From Struthio camelus (lineage: Eukaryota; Chordata; Aves; Struthioniformes; Struthionidae), in assembly GCF_040807025.1 (NCBI RefSeq), contig NC_090967.1, positions 3,346,001 through 3,410,000 of the forward strand: DNA of 64,000 nt, written 5' to 3'. The position numbers and the translations under genes were made by a program. The notes below the pieces were generated by a model, which saw nothing but the letters and a program-made list of their open reading frames with translations, was not told the DNA's origin and did no database searches. Positions 1 to 10,645 of the stretch are shown here, piece by piece. Each line of letters opens with the position of its first letter. The stretch's first letter is position 1.

Positions 1-1244
1 TGTCCAGACTTTCATTGAAACTAACTGATACGGGATGACTTTGGTATTCATTATGTTAATTGATACCTTTGTGTAAACTGAGCTCAGGAGAAGGAACATG
101 AAAGCAGCACTATTAAAATGTGAAGGTCAAAAATATGATTTTCTACAAAAGCTGCATTCAGGCTCCGGTCCAGCAAACCACTTAAGCACATGAAATTACT
201 TAAACTCCATAGGCAAACCCACCATAGACAATAGGGATATTCTCTTGCTTAAAGTTATGTTCCTGCTGAAGCACTGCGCTAAATCACGGCCTGACCTCCT
301 TTGATGTGCCCTATGGGAAAATGTCCACAGCATGGCTCATTCCTAAAAGCCTGTTTCTGGATAGCCGGTTCCTCGCAGCTGGATAGTGGTTTGACGTAAG
401 AAAGAATGGGACCAACCATCTTTGAGGACATGATGCTGAACCAAACAGGTCTTGATCTGCTCTGTCTCCAGCCTCTCGGTGCCAGGCCCCTTTGGCTCCA
501 CTAATCTGCTGTGCTCCGTGAAAGCACTCCTAAATCTTAAAGCTCCTAATCTGTGCCAGAAACACCACCTACACCTGCCGCATCCGTGGTCTCTTCTCCT
601 GAGCAGGCACCCAGCAAACGTGCGGTGAACATGGTCTCTTCCCTTGCTTCCGAAGGAGATGTTTCTATTTACACAAACTATTTTTGTGCAGTTATACTAG
701 GTATCTAACGAAGGGAATGCGCTTTAGCGGTTTGAGCACAGTTGGCACTTTTGGGTAGTAGGCCCTGCTTTGTCACTCCCGCTCTGCATCACATCAATGC
801 TCTGTCACTATTTGTTCAGACAGAAGTAGGTCGCTCCATAAAGCTGACAGTAAATGTGCAGAACGTGTACTTAACCAGAAGGGTGGGCAGGCACACAATG
901 ACGTTGGAGCCGTGTTATTTTGAGGTGGCCAGACTCGCACCAACGCAATGGAGATCTGAATTCGAGCCACTCGCTAACCAGTATGGAACAGGATATCCAA
1001 ACTTGTTTCAGAACAGCTCATTCCTCATGATGACCTAATTCTACAGTGCTTTCATGGTAGACAAGTTTTTAATGTGTGCATCACCACAAGGCGGATATGT
1101 TGGGTAGGGAAGGGATGGTGACAAGGAAGTTTAATACAAGGCACGTGCCTCATCGGCAGTTTGGTGCAGAGTGTATCTATTCCCATCTTCTGCATCTGTG
1201 CGTCCTTGCCTGAGCCTTTTTCCTGCTGGACGTTTGCCGAAAGG
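1..1244. other. Intergenic sequence, no recognised feature
   Basis: Moderate GC, unique-looking DNA left of the CR1 copy. An open frame of 98 codons at 742-1038 on the + strand has no similarity I recognise and no supporting context, so it is not called. Nothing else can be supported. Confidence 0.5.
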
Positions 1245-1494
1245 ACTCAGGAAACACAGGAAGTTCCATCTAAACCTGCGGAAAAACTTCTTTCCTGTGA
1301 GGGTGACAGAGCATTGGAACAGGTTGCCCAGAGAGGTAGTGGAGTCTCCTTCGCTGGAGATATTCAAAACCCGTCTGGATGTGATCCTGGGCAATCTGCT
1401 CTAGAGGACCCTGCTTGAGCAGGGAGGTTGGACTAGCTGATCTCCAGAGGTCCCTTCCAACCTCAACCATTCTGTGATTCTGTGATTCTGTGAC
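1245..1494 (+). mobile_element. CR1 LINE, 5'-truncated 3' end
   Basis: The segment matches the 3' end of avian CR1 retrotransposons: a relic of the end of ORF2 (readable around HWNRLPREVVESPSLEIFKT), the block GGTCCCTTCCAACCTCAACC, and the terminal ATTCTGTG octamer repeats at about 1469-1493 in place of a poly-A tail. It is oriented on the + strand, truncated at its 5' end and not capable of moving. The 5' edge is approximate. Confidence 0.93.
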
Positions 1495-2119
1495 TCAAAG
1501 TGTTGTGCTTGGCAGGGCTCAGGCTTGAGGGAAGGAAGCTGGTGGAGAGGGGGAGGTGTGAGATAGCCGTCGAGACAGGCCCTAAAATGATGGAGGCTGC
1601 CGGGGGTGTGGGTGAGGCTCTGCCTGGGGCTGCTGGGTGCAAGATTCGTCATGGCTGACGCAGAGGAGTCCCGCAACACAGGGCAGCCCGTGCGCGGCCA
1701 GCTTCTTCCAGACAATCCCTTTTCCGCCGCGCAGAGCCTGGCCAGGGAGCGGGGAGCGGCTCTGTTCTCAGTCGCTCCCGCCTCCTTCGCGCTTGGCATC
1801 TCTTCACCTGAATGTCTCTGACGGAAATGAAGAGGGAGGAAAAAGGACAAGCCACCGAGCTCGCTCCCGCTCAGCCCACGTAACGCGTTTATGGTGCGCC
1901 TACACGGCATCCCCTGTGCCTGGGCAAATCCGCCGGGGCCTGGCGGTGCCCGAGCCGAGCCAGGCTGCGCGGGGACGCGCGAGCCCAGCGTCGTCTCGCT
2001 CTCACCGCTCCGATTCGCCAGCCCTCTTTCCTCCACGTTCTCCGATGCTCCGGACAGTCCGGGTCTGCTCCGGACTGTCCCCCTCCGCTCTAGGCTGGCC
2101 CTGTTCGGATTGATGGTGC
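1495..2119. other. GC-rich intergenic DNA
   Basis: GC content climbs through this interval towards the island at 2.1 kb. Overlapping open frames occur on both strands without any recognised domain. No feature is supported. Confidence 0.5.
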
Positions 2120-2640
2120 TCGCCAGTGGCTCCGGGCAGGATGTGGCGACGAGGACAAGGACAAGATGGCGCGGGGCAAGGGCTGGGCAGGCCCCGGGGG
2201 CCGCCGCAGGAGGGGTTTGCCCAGCAACGAGCCCCGGGGCAGGAGCCCGAGCCAGGGGTGGCCCTGGGCGCGGCCTCCCCCCTCACTGCAAATGCCACCA
2301 CCTTGCGCCTCTCCCTTTCGGGCTTCTCCCGCCCCTCGTTTGGGCCCGGCGAGCCATGACCAAAGCCAGCCCGAACGCTGCTTCCCGCCCCCGCCCCGGG
2401 CAGTGCCCTCGGGCACGTCCGCCTTGGCGCCGCGGCCGCCCTCAAGATGGCGCCGCCGGCCCGGGCAGCGGCGGGCGAGAGGGCGGGAAGGCGCGCGGCG
2501 GCGGCGGCCCCGGCTGAGGGGAGAGGCCGCTCCCGGGCCGCGGGGACGGGGCGCGGCGCCGGCGGCGCGCGGGAAGGGGCGGCGGGAGGGGCAGGGCCGA
2601 GCCGGGGGCCGCGGCGGGCGAGGCGGGCGGGGGTGCCCGG
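2120..2640. promoter_or_regulatory. CpG-dense island with YY1-type motifs, gene unknown
   Basis: CpG density rises sharply here, with GCGGCGGCGG-type runs around 2480-2640 and two CAAGATGGCG motifs (2162-2171 and 2443-2452). This resembles a TATA-less promoter. In human the neighbour upstream of DOT1L is AP3D1, transcribed divergently, but I could not find its first coding exon here. Promoter function is inferred from composition. Confidence 0.4.
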
Positions 2641-3120
2641 GGCGGGGTGGGGGTGCCCCATGTTGGGGTGGGGGTGGTGGGTGGCAAGGGTTTGGGTGAT
2701 GGGTAGGCTGCGTGAGGGTGGAGGTGGTGGGTTCCCCATGTTGGGGTTGTGGGTGCCCCATGTTAGGTGGTGGGTGCCCCATGTTGGGGTGGGGGTGGTG
2801 GGTGCCCCACGTTAGGGTCATGGGTGGCCCGTGTTAGGTGATGGGTGCCCCATGTTGGGGTGGGGGCGGTGGGTGCCCCACGTTAGGGTCACGGGTGGCC
2901 CATGTTAGGTGATGGGTGCCCCATGTTGGGGTGAGGATGGTGGGTGCCCCACGTTAGGGTGATGGTGCCCTGTGCTGGGGTGAGGGTGGTGGGTGCCGAG
3001 GGTTTGGGTGACAGGTGGGCTGCATGAGGGTGGAGGTGGTGGGTTCCCCAGGTTAGGGTGATGGGCGGGGGTGATGCCCTGTGTTAGGATGATGAGTGGG
3101 CTGCGTGTGGGTGGGAGCAG
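2641..3120 (+). repeat. G-rich minisatellite with 71-bp higher-order units
   Basis: Phrases such as GGGTGCCCCATGTTGGGG and GTGCCCCACGTTAGGG recur. The start of the clearest unit is at 2771, 2842 and 2913, a 71-bp period built of shorter subunits of about 24 bp. Edges are diverged. Open frames on both strands here (proline/histidine-rich on the minus strand) come from the repeat. Confidence 0.85.
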
Positions 3121-3129
3121 TGGGTGCTG

Positions 3130-4030
3130 GGGAACGCTGGGGGCCAGCCCAGGCGGCAGCCCCCGGGCCAGGCGCCGAGCAGGGTGGGGAGCCGGCGCGG
3201 CGGCGCTGGCCCCGCACAAGGCGCCCATTCACGGCGGGCTGCGCGCGCCGCAGATGATCTCATGCCGCTCTCGGCCGCGCGGCCAGCGAAGCGCTCTCCC
3301 CGCGCGCAGAGGCAGCCGCTGATGGCCGAGGCCTCCCCGGCGCCCTCTCCTTTGTGCCAGCCCATCGCCTCGCACGATGCCCGCGCTGAACGGGAGGACA
3401 GCGGCGTCCCAGCCGCGCGCGGGCAACGTGGCGCACGGCACCAAAGCCGAAGGCGCACGCGCGGCCTGCGAGGCCGGCGTGACAGCAGCAAGCGCCGGCG
3501 ACGTCCCCAGCCCTCCCGTCTTTCGCCAAGTCCAACTGGTGCGAGGGATGGACGGGCGGTTTCGGCAGGCACAACGTCGGACCCGGCGTGCCCCGCTCGC
3601 TGCCCTCGCCGGCTGCCGGCGCTCCGCAGCTGAGGCCGCGCGGAGCCGAGCGCCGGCGAGGAAGGAGCCGGCGGCAGGAGAGAGGCGGCTCGTGTTATTC
3701 GTAGGTGTCAGAACGATGGCGGCGGCGCGATGGCACGTAATGACAGAGCCGTTCCTGAGCGCCTTTGCGCCGCAGAGGCTTCAGCTGCGGACGCTTCTCA
3801 CGTGCCGGAGCTCAGGCGTGCTGGGAAACACAAAGCGTCTCGGCTCCGGGTCGTAGCTCTGGACCGGAGCCGGCCGGTTTTTCCCAGGGATGAACGGAGA
3901 CATGAGAGATGCTCGCGCGGGTGACGTTTGTGTCTCGCCGTAAAAGATGCTCACGTCCAGGCTCCCGCTGGCGCGGACCCCCTTGCACCCCTCGGGGCAC
4001 GGCGGGGCTGGGTGGGACGTCGCCCCGGGG
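3130..4030. promoter_or_regulatory. CpG-dense island, possible promoter, gene unknown
   Basis: A second CpG-dense block follows the 71-bp array, densest at about 3170-3680, with an ACGATGGCGGCGGCG motif at 3713-3727. Open frames on both strands lack recognisable domains and overlap each other, as expected of GC-rich non-coding DNA. It could be a promoter or first untranslated exon of an unseen transcript. Confidence 0.4.
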
Positions 4031-4377
4031 CGGGAGGCGGTGGGTTGGCACAGCTGTTTCTGAGCAGCCACAAAGACTTTGGGCCGGGGGAGGAAGCTCC
4101 CTTTTGTCTGCTGGCTTTTACGCAGCTGGGAGCCAAAGCAGTGCCGCATATTAGCGGTTATTCCCGGCGAGCAGATGTGCCGGGTTGTACATCTCCATCC
4201 CCCTCTGCAGCAAGGGGCGACGCTGGCTGGTAAAACTTCTTCAAAGCCCAGTCGTCACCCTGCGATAAATGCACTGAAAATGCTCGATGCGTCCACAGAA
4301 AATGCAACAAGCTGGAGAGGACCGCGGCCGGGCTGGTGCGGAGGTACGAACTGCCCGCCAGATCCTGCAGGAAGGTC

Positions 4378-4412
4378 TCTGCCTCAGTTTCTCCACCTGT
4401 AAAATGGGCTGA
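4378..4412 (+). mobile_element. MIR/L2-type SINE 3'-core fragment
   Basis: The stretch contains GCCTCAGTTTCTCCACCTGT followed directly by AAAATGGG, close to the conserved 3'-core segment shared by MIR SINEs and L2-type tails in amniotes. Only the short core is recognisable. Chance similarity cannot be excluded without alignment. Confidence 0.5.
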
Positions 4413-5203
4413 GGGTGCCCCCAGCCCCGGCGCTTCTTCTCAACGCGTGTGCGGTACCGCGAGGGACGCCGCACAAAAGGAAAGGGCCACTGAAGCGCAT
4501 CTACGCGGCGATGCGAAAGGAGCCTTGGGAATGAAAACTGGCCAGTTGCCTCCATCGGAGACATTGCTGAGCCAGCAAAAAGTCCCAAGAAGCGACGGTC
4601 CGAGAAGGGCAAAAGAGCCAGGAGGCAGCCACCAACGCTCCTGCTGCAAATGAGCCCGGCGAGGAGGTGCCGGCCGGAGAGCCCCGGCTCCCGGCAGCTT
4701 TTGGGGCGTCTCCGGGCTGGAATGAGGCTCTGGAGGGAAAACCTCCAGGAACGCAGCCGGGCCGGGTGGAAGAGCCGCTGCGTGCTGCTAGCGCGCCTAA
4801 GCTTTCCGTGCAACCCATAAATTACGCTTTGAGCTAAGTTGGGTGGGAAGACGTCCTGGTTTGCAGAGGGTGTTTTTGGCGGGGGGAGTTTTCTCTGCCG
4901 ATTTGGCCGGGAAAGGGCTCGTTTCGAAACGTGCCGTGCAGGAAGGGGAGCCGGGGAGGGGGGCTGCGGAGCGGCGAGCCGGCAGGAACGCAGACACCCG
5001 GCGGGACGCCTCCTGCCTTCCAGAGGCGTGCGGTCGCACGGGCAGCGCCGTGCAGAGCGCTTCGAGGCGACTGGCGCGTTCTGGGGAGAAAGTCTCTCGG
5101 CAGGATTTTTTCCAAGCTGCCCTGGCTCCGAAGCGAGCGCCTGAGCCAGGCTGTGGCAGGGCACGTGTCCTGCCTGGCCAGCGGACTCGCCTAGCCCGGC
5201 GAG

Positions 5204-5227
5204 GCAAATGGGGAAACTGAGGCAGGG
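5204..5227 (-). mobile_element. Short MIR/L2-like core on the minus strand
   Basis: The + strand reads CAAATGGGGAAACTGAGGCA, which is the reverse complement of the MIR/L2 core type. It is very short and may be coincidental, but it lies in the same region as the fragment at 4378-4412. Confidence 0.35.
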
Positions 5228-8200
5228 AGCGAGGAGGCACCCGCTTCCAAGTCGGAGCTGGCAAAGCGAGCCAAGCCCCACCTGTGGGACACGTTTCGGT
5301 GGCGTGAGCAGTGACACGCGTTCCCTTTCGGGTGACTAACGCTGCGGCGGGGCCGCGGTAGTGTCAGAGCAGTGATTTATTGAGGAAGTGGGGGAGGCTG
5401 GGGCGCTAAAAGAGGCTGCCGGGTGGCCCTTGCCCAATGTGGATCACATATGTCCCCAACCCTGATGGGGCAGTAACCGGCCGCTCACACCCGTCCCAAC
5501 CCAATCCCACCCCGGGCAGGGAAGAGCTGCATCAACCTTCCCGCTGGCTCTGGCGCCGGGCTGGTGGCATGGGCACGGGGATGTTCGTGGCCCCTGGCGT
5601 ACCCCGGCCTGGCGACCCTGGGACCCGCCTGGCCCCGGCACCGGCCGATTCAAGCTCCGGCAGCACCTACGAGAAGGAAATTGGAGCCGTTTCTCCCTTG
5701 GCGAAGCAGAGCTCTGATAGAAATCAGAGCGGCGGGGTGGGCAGGGAGGCAGGAGCCGGGATTCCCCCGGTGCTGAGTTGCGCCGGGGCTTTCCAGTGGC
5801 TCGGTGGCCCCCCCGGGGCAAACCCAGGCGCTGGCTCCGTGCGATGCCAGGCGCGGTCCCGCTGCAAGCCGTGGCCGGCTTTGGAGGAGGACAGCATGCC
5901 AGCTGTGGTGGAGCTTGGGCTGAATTTGTTTTTCCAGCAACCACTGAGCGAGCCAGCGAGTCCCCGGCTCCGCTCTCGTGAGCTGGAGCATTTACGCTCT
6001 TGCAGAAGAAGTCTGGGAGAAACTGAGGCAGGCTCAAAAATCCCTGCGAGGTGGGATTTTGGGGGATGCATGTGCTGCAGCATCCCGCGGCCAGCACAGA
6101 GAGGGGGACGTTGCCCCTCCACGGCAAAGAAAAACCCTTTTGGGGGAAAAACAGGTTTCGGTCAAGCCTGGCCAGACTCAGGTTCCTCTCACTTCTCCCA
6201 GGACACCCATCCGCATGGCCCTCTCGCCCGTCCTCCGTGGCACAGCGACCCCGGGGTCGTGGTTGGCTGCCCTCGGCCTCGGCGGATGCCCGGTGGCGGC
6301 GGCGGCTCCGCGCGGATGCAGCCGCCGCAGTCTCCGTTCCCCTCCTTCGCCCCGCAAAGCCCGTCTCCTCTGCGCTCCGGTGGGTCTCTCCAGTTTTGCA
6401 GAGAGCCGGGCACCCAGCCATGCTGGACACAGAGAGTAATGTAATTGCCTGGCCTCGATGCTGCCCAAACCCCCAGATTTACTCTGTAAACGAGGCTGAG
6501 AGGTAAACAGAGACTCAGCCCAGTGTCTCCTCCCTGTGGGACCCAGCGATCCAGGACGGCTTTCCAGCTCTGCCCGGGTTTGCAAGAGGAGCAGAGGTGG
6601 CTCAGGGTCCCCCCGCGTCCCCCTGCCGCGGAGCGGAGGACGCAGCGGGACCTCGTGCGGTTCCCTCTCTGCTCTCGCCCGAGGACGGAGGGTTTATCGG
6701 CAGGGAGGGATGCTCGGGGAGCGCCCTACAAGCGCAGACATCCTAGACGGGGGTCAAAATCCTCCGAGCTTCCTCTTGCACGGCAGACCAGGCAGCGGAG
6801 GGGGATCCTCTCCGCGGGCTCCGTTTCACGCGGGCTGCCAAGAGCGCAGCGTGCTGGAGGCGAAAACTAAGCAACAGTTGATCAGGTTGGGCTGGCTCCA
6901 GGAGCGAGATCGCCGTTAGCCTCGGTGGGGCTTGCGTGCGGCCCGCGAGGCGTCCACGGAGCTGGTAGCTCAGCTGGAGCTGGTCATGGGCTGATGGTTC
7001 CCCCTGCTTTCTCCCTTCTTGTTCCCTAGCGAATTCGGCAAGGACGACCGCACGCTCGGGATCCCGAACGGGAGCGTCTCTGGCTCAGGTCCTGGCCCCA
7101 GCGGCAGCAGCCAGTTCTCAGCAGGGTGTAAAGCCCCCAGGTGGGACTCAAAATTTCTCAAGATTTTGGTGCTTTCCATGGTCTTGGAGGCGGCAGACCT
7201 CAGCAGTCTTGCTCTGGCGCTCCTCTTGCACAAAGACGGAGCGACTTGCTCTGCATCTTGGTGTGCCGTCAATGAAGGCAGGGACTGAAGTTGCACCTCT
7301 GAGGCCCACGCTGCTCCTGATACTCCATAATATTCACCGCTATCTCCAAACTGGCAACATCCATGCAGAAAAATTATCCCTGAGGAGCTCAGGGTTGTTG
7401 ATCAGCCCAGCTGGTCCATTCTCTCCATGGGCTAGTCCTAAAAATGTCTTTGACCGCATCCCAGGAACCACTTCCCGAGAGCAGCAGGGGGGAGGCTGGA
7501 GCGATCCTGCCCCAGGGATGCTCATGCGCTGTTGGGTCGTTAACGCAAGTCATTAACGCCACTCGCGCAACCAGAGATGAGACTGTTGCGTCTCCTGGTG
7601 TTAGGACAACCGCAGCTGGATCATCCTGGGGAGAATTAGCAGGGAGCCGCGGGGCCGGATAGGGAAGGACAGATGCTGTCACCTCTGAGCAAGAGGATCC
7701 TGGGCTTGGAAAATCGCGCCCGCCCAATTCTGCAGGACGGGGAATGAATCCTGCATTTGGGCGGGTGGCGGAGGTTGTGTTCAAGCTGTAAAAAGTCCTG
7801 CCTATTTCCCAAGGCTGTCTAAAAGCTCACAGAGGACGGCGCCGTGCAATCCCGGTTGGAGTTAAACCAGCCTTGCCTGTAATAACCTGCCCTGTGATCT
7901 CACTTGTTATTGTCAACTAAATTGGGTCAATACTCTAGAGGAGACACCGCTGCAAAGCCAAGTTTCCGGAGGAGCCAACTTGGGAGAACAGCAGCAACCA
8001 CCGTCACGGTCCCCCTCCATCGACCCACCGCCGAGCTGGCTGCCAGCGCGGGAATTAGCTCGGGAGAGGTGTGACCACCCAAAAACCAATGGCTCCCATG
8101 GCTTGTTTTCTTCCCCTGGCCTGGAGAGAAAGCGTGGAGAAAGCAAGGGAAGCCGGAGCGCCCTGTTAGCGCCGGCGTTTCAGAAAATCCCCGCTGCCCT

Positions 8201-8374
8201 CTACCTGCCAGATGAAACCGGTGCTCGTGCCCAAATGCCCGGTGGCAGCCAGATGGCCGCCGCCGGATGGGACCGCTCGAGAAACCTTGGCGACTTCGAT
8301 GACTTCTGACGAGCGGCCCGGGAGCCTGTCTGGGCCACACAAGGACTTTGACTGCAAGCTGATTAGCGACCAAC

Positions 8375-8580
8375 CTAACGAACTCAAAGAGAATTCTTTA
8401 AACGAAGCCTGCTGTGCCTTGGAGGACTCCTGCCATGTCTATTTATTTAAATTTAATGGAATTTTTGTGGTAAGCTAATTAAATATGAATTGATTATTTA
8501 AGAAGCAGTCAGGGCAGTTTAAGCACTGCTGACTTGATGAATTTAGTGTTTTCTTTATACAAATGTTCCTAGTTACGTAG
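8375..8580. promoter_or_regulatory. AT-rich island with homeobox/MEF2-like sites (candidate conserved non-coding element)
   Basis: This short AT-rich stretch interrupts GC-rich DNA. It contains CTATTTATTTAAATTTAATG (MEF2-like), a GCTAATTAAATATGAATTGA segment and a TTGATTATTTAAG segment with TAAT/ATTA homeodomain cores. Such clusters are typical of developmental enhancers, but function and conservation are not shown by one sequence. Confidence 0.3.
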
Positions 8581-10248
8581 CTTTGCGCACGTATGTCCAT
8601 TCAAAGGGGAAAAGAGGATGGAAAGAAAAGAAGGACGGATTTCAAATCTGGACTTGCAGGGTTTTTTGGACGAAGGAGCAACCTGCTGCTTATCCTGCAA
8701 GAGCGTCACGTCGTGTTGCAGGACGAGCCAGGAGCAGAGAGGAGCGTCGCAGCCCTTTGCTCGGTGTGCGCCGAGCTCTGGAAAACGGCTGCGGTTTCAG
8801 CAAAAGGCAGCGACCTGTCAAGAAATACCAGCCTTAAATGCACAAAATACTAATCGGAAAATACTCAGCTCTGACAGGCAGCCGCAGTGGGCCGTGTTCC
8901 CGGCGCTTTGCATCTTCTGTCCCTCCTCGGCCATGCTGTCCTGCAGCGGCAGCGAGCTCCGGGGGGACGCAAATAGGAGCAAGACACGCTTGGGCTGTGA
9001 CACTCCACGGAGACATCAGTTTTGAGCCAAAATACAGGATTTTTCTGTTTCTCGCCGGAGGGAGCAGGACCCCAAATGAGTTTGTGGATGCCTTAACAGA
9101 TGGAGAGCTCAGCTCATCCTCGCTGCTGATGGCTTCATCCTTTATCCCCCTCATGCTATTGGTGAACACGTTGCTCGTTTTATTAGTTGACACATGCCTA
9201 CAGTTGCCCAGAACAAACATTTTGTGCAGAAAAAGTCTTAGCACGTGCATATAGTCTTTCCCTCCAGCCTCGCTGAGTCCTGCTGCTGCCGTGACACCAG
9301 CCAGCCACAAGCTGCGGAAGGGAGATGCTGCTGCTCTGCTCCGCTCCCCCGTGGCCATCAGACCCTGTATGAGCCCGCTGGGCAGGAAACATGTTTTTTT
9401 AGCGCAGTTCAGTGAGTCAAATCAGCTTCGCAGAGCCGAGATGAGCCCCAGGGTGGGATCAACTCCGCTGGTACCATCGTGCAAAGACAGCTCCAGTTCC
9501 CAGCGCGAGAACAAGGTGCCAGGAGCTGAGCAGCCCTAAAGACTCTGCTCTCCGAAAAAAGGGAGAAACAGCTCCAGATGTTCTTAGTCCTCATTTTTTG
9601 CTTTCTTTATTCCACCATTTTTTATGGATGAAACTCCACCGCCGGCTGCAGACGGCCTGGCCCAGCCCCAGCCCAACCCTGGAGCTGCTTCCGAGCGAGG
9701 AAGACAAGGGCGATGCAGTTCCCCCCGAAAGAGGCTAACGCCGGTGCCGCCTGCCCTTTGCCGGGTCTGCACAAGGCGGTCTCCGAGCCTGCGGCTGACC
9801 CACATCCTCTCCCCATCCAGATAAAAGATGGGATTCATTCGCTGACGGACCATCCGGAAGAGACAGATGGCAAGAGCATCCCGCCGTGCAAGGTGTTTAC
9901 CTGCCTTCGGTGAAGAAAGTGAAAAGCAAGGTGGGGGGATTAGCAGATGTTCATGTGCATCCCGGCCCAGTAGCTGCCAGCACTTCTCCTGCCTCCAGGG
10001 AAGGAGGCTCACTGGTGGGGGGATTTGCTCTTTGTTTGTTCCCAGATCCTCCCCGAAGCGCCCGCTGGGCCCTTGCTCCTAGAGTGGAGATGGACACGGC
10101 TCTTCCGCCTGTGCAGTCAGGTATTTGCTCCCATGGGAATTGCTGGAGGAGAGACCGGGCTGCTGAGTGAGTTGTGCAACGCTGCTGGGCCTTGACATGC
10201 TTATCTGTGAAGGGGGCTGGCGGTCTCCAAGTAAAAGCTGGGGCCATG
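8581..10248. other. Intergenic DNA without recognised features
   Basis: Mixed-composition sequence between the AT-rich island and the 67-bp array. Open frames on both strands (for example 8834-9358 minus, 174 codons) have no recognised similarity or splice context. Nothing is called. Confidence 0.5.
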
Positions 10249-10645
10249 GGCAGGGGTGCTGGGTGCTGCAGCAAGTAGGGTGCTGCAGTGCGCAGGGGTG
10301 CTGGGTGCTGCGGTGCAAAGAGGGGCTGGGTGCTGCAGCAAGCAGGGTGCTGCAGTGCGCAGGGGCATTGGGTGCTGCGGTGCAAAGAGGGGCTGGGTGC
10401 TGCAGCAAGCAGGGTGCTGCAGTGCGCAGGGGTGCTGGGTGCTGCGGTGCAAAGAGGGGCTGGGTGCTGCAGTGAGCAGGGTGCTGCAGTGTGCAGGGGT
10501 GCTGGGTGCTGCGGTGCAAAGAGGGGCTGGGTGCTGCAGCAAGCAGGGTGCTGCAGTGCGTAGGGGTGCTGGGTGCTGCGGTGCAAAGAGGGGCTGGGTG
10601 CTGCAGCGAGCAGGGTGCTGCAGCGCACAGGGGCACCGGGTGCTG
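10249..10645 (+). repeat. 67-bp minisatellite, about six units
   Basis: The landmark GCAAAGAGGGGCTGGGTGCT recurs at 67-bp spacing (its AAAGAGG at 10317, 10384, 10451, 10518 and 10585). Units are nearly identical, which points to recent homogenisation. The repetitive open frames on both strands are artefacts of the repeat. Confidence 0.92.

Larger units (their letters stand above)
4031..8374. other. GC-rich intergenic DNA without recognised genes
   Basis: Apart from the two MIR-like cores, no gene or repeat is recognised. The longest frames (4241-5317 minus, 358 codons; 5437-6444 plus, 335 codons; 5444-6430 minus, 328 codons) overlap in opposite directions, are rich in P, R, G and A, and show no domain, so they look like chance frames in GC-rich DNA. 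Confidence 0.5.

Noticed and set aside
742..1038. 98-codon open frame near the left edge
   Set aside because: No recognised domain or context; length is within chance expectation.
1131..1418. Several short frames over the CR1 copy, including one reading the end of its ORF2
   Set aside because: This is a truncated retrotransposon relic, recorded as a mobile element rather than a gene.
2002..2821. Proline/histidine-rich minus-strand frames of about 245 codons
   Set aside because: They cover a CpG island and the 71-bp repeat; composition explains them.
4241..6444. Open frames of 328-358 codons on both strands
   Set aside because: They overlap on opposite strands in GC-rich DNA, with no recognised domain, codon pattern or splice evidence.
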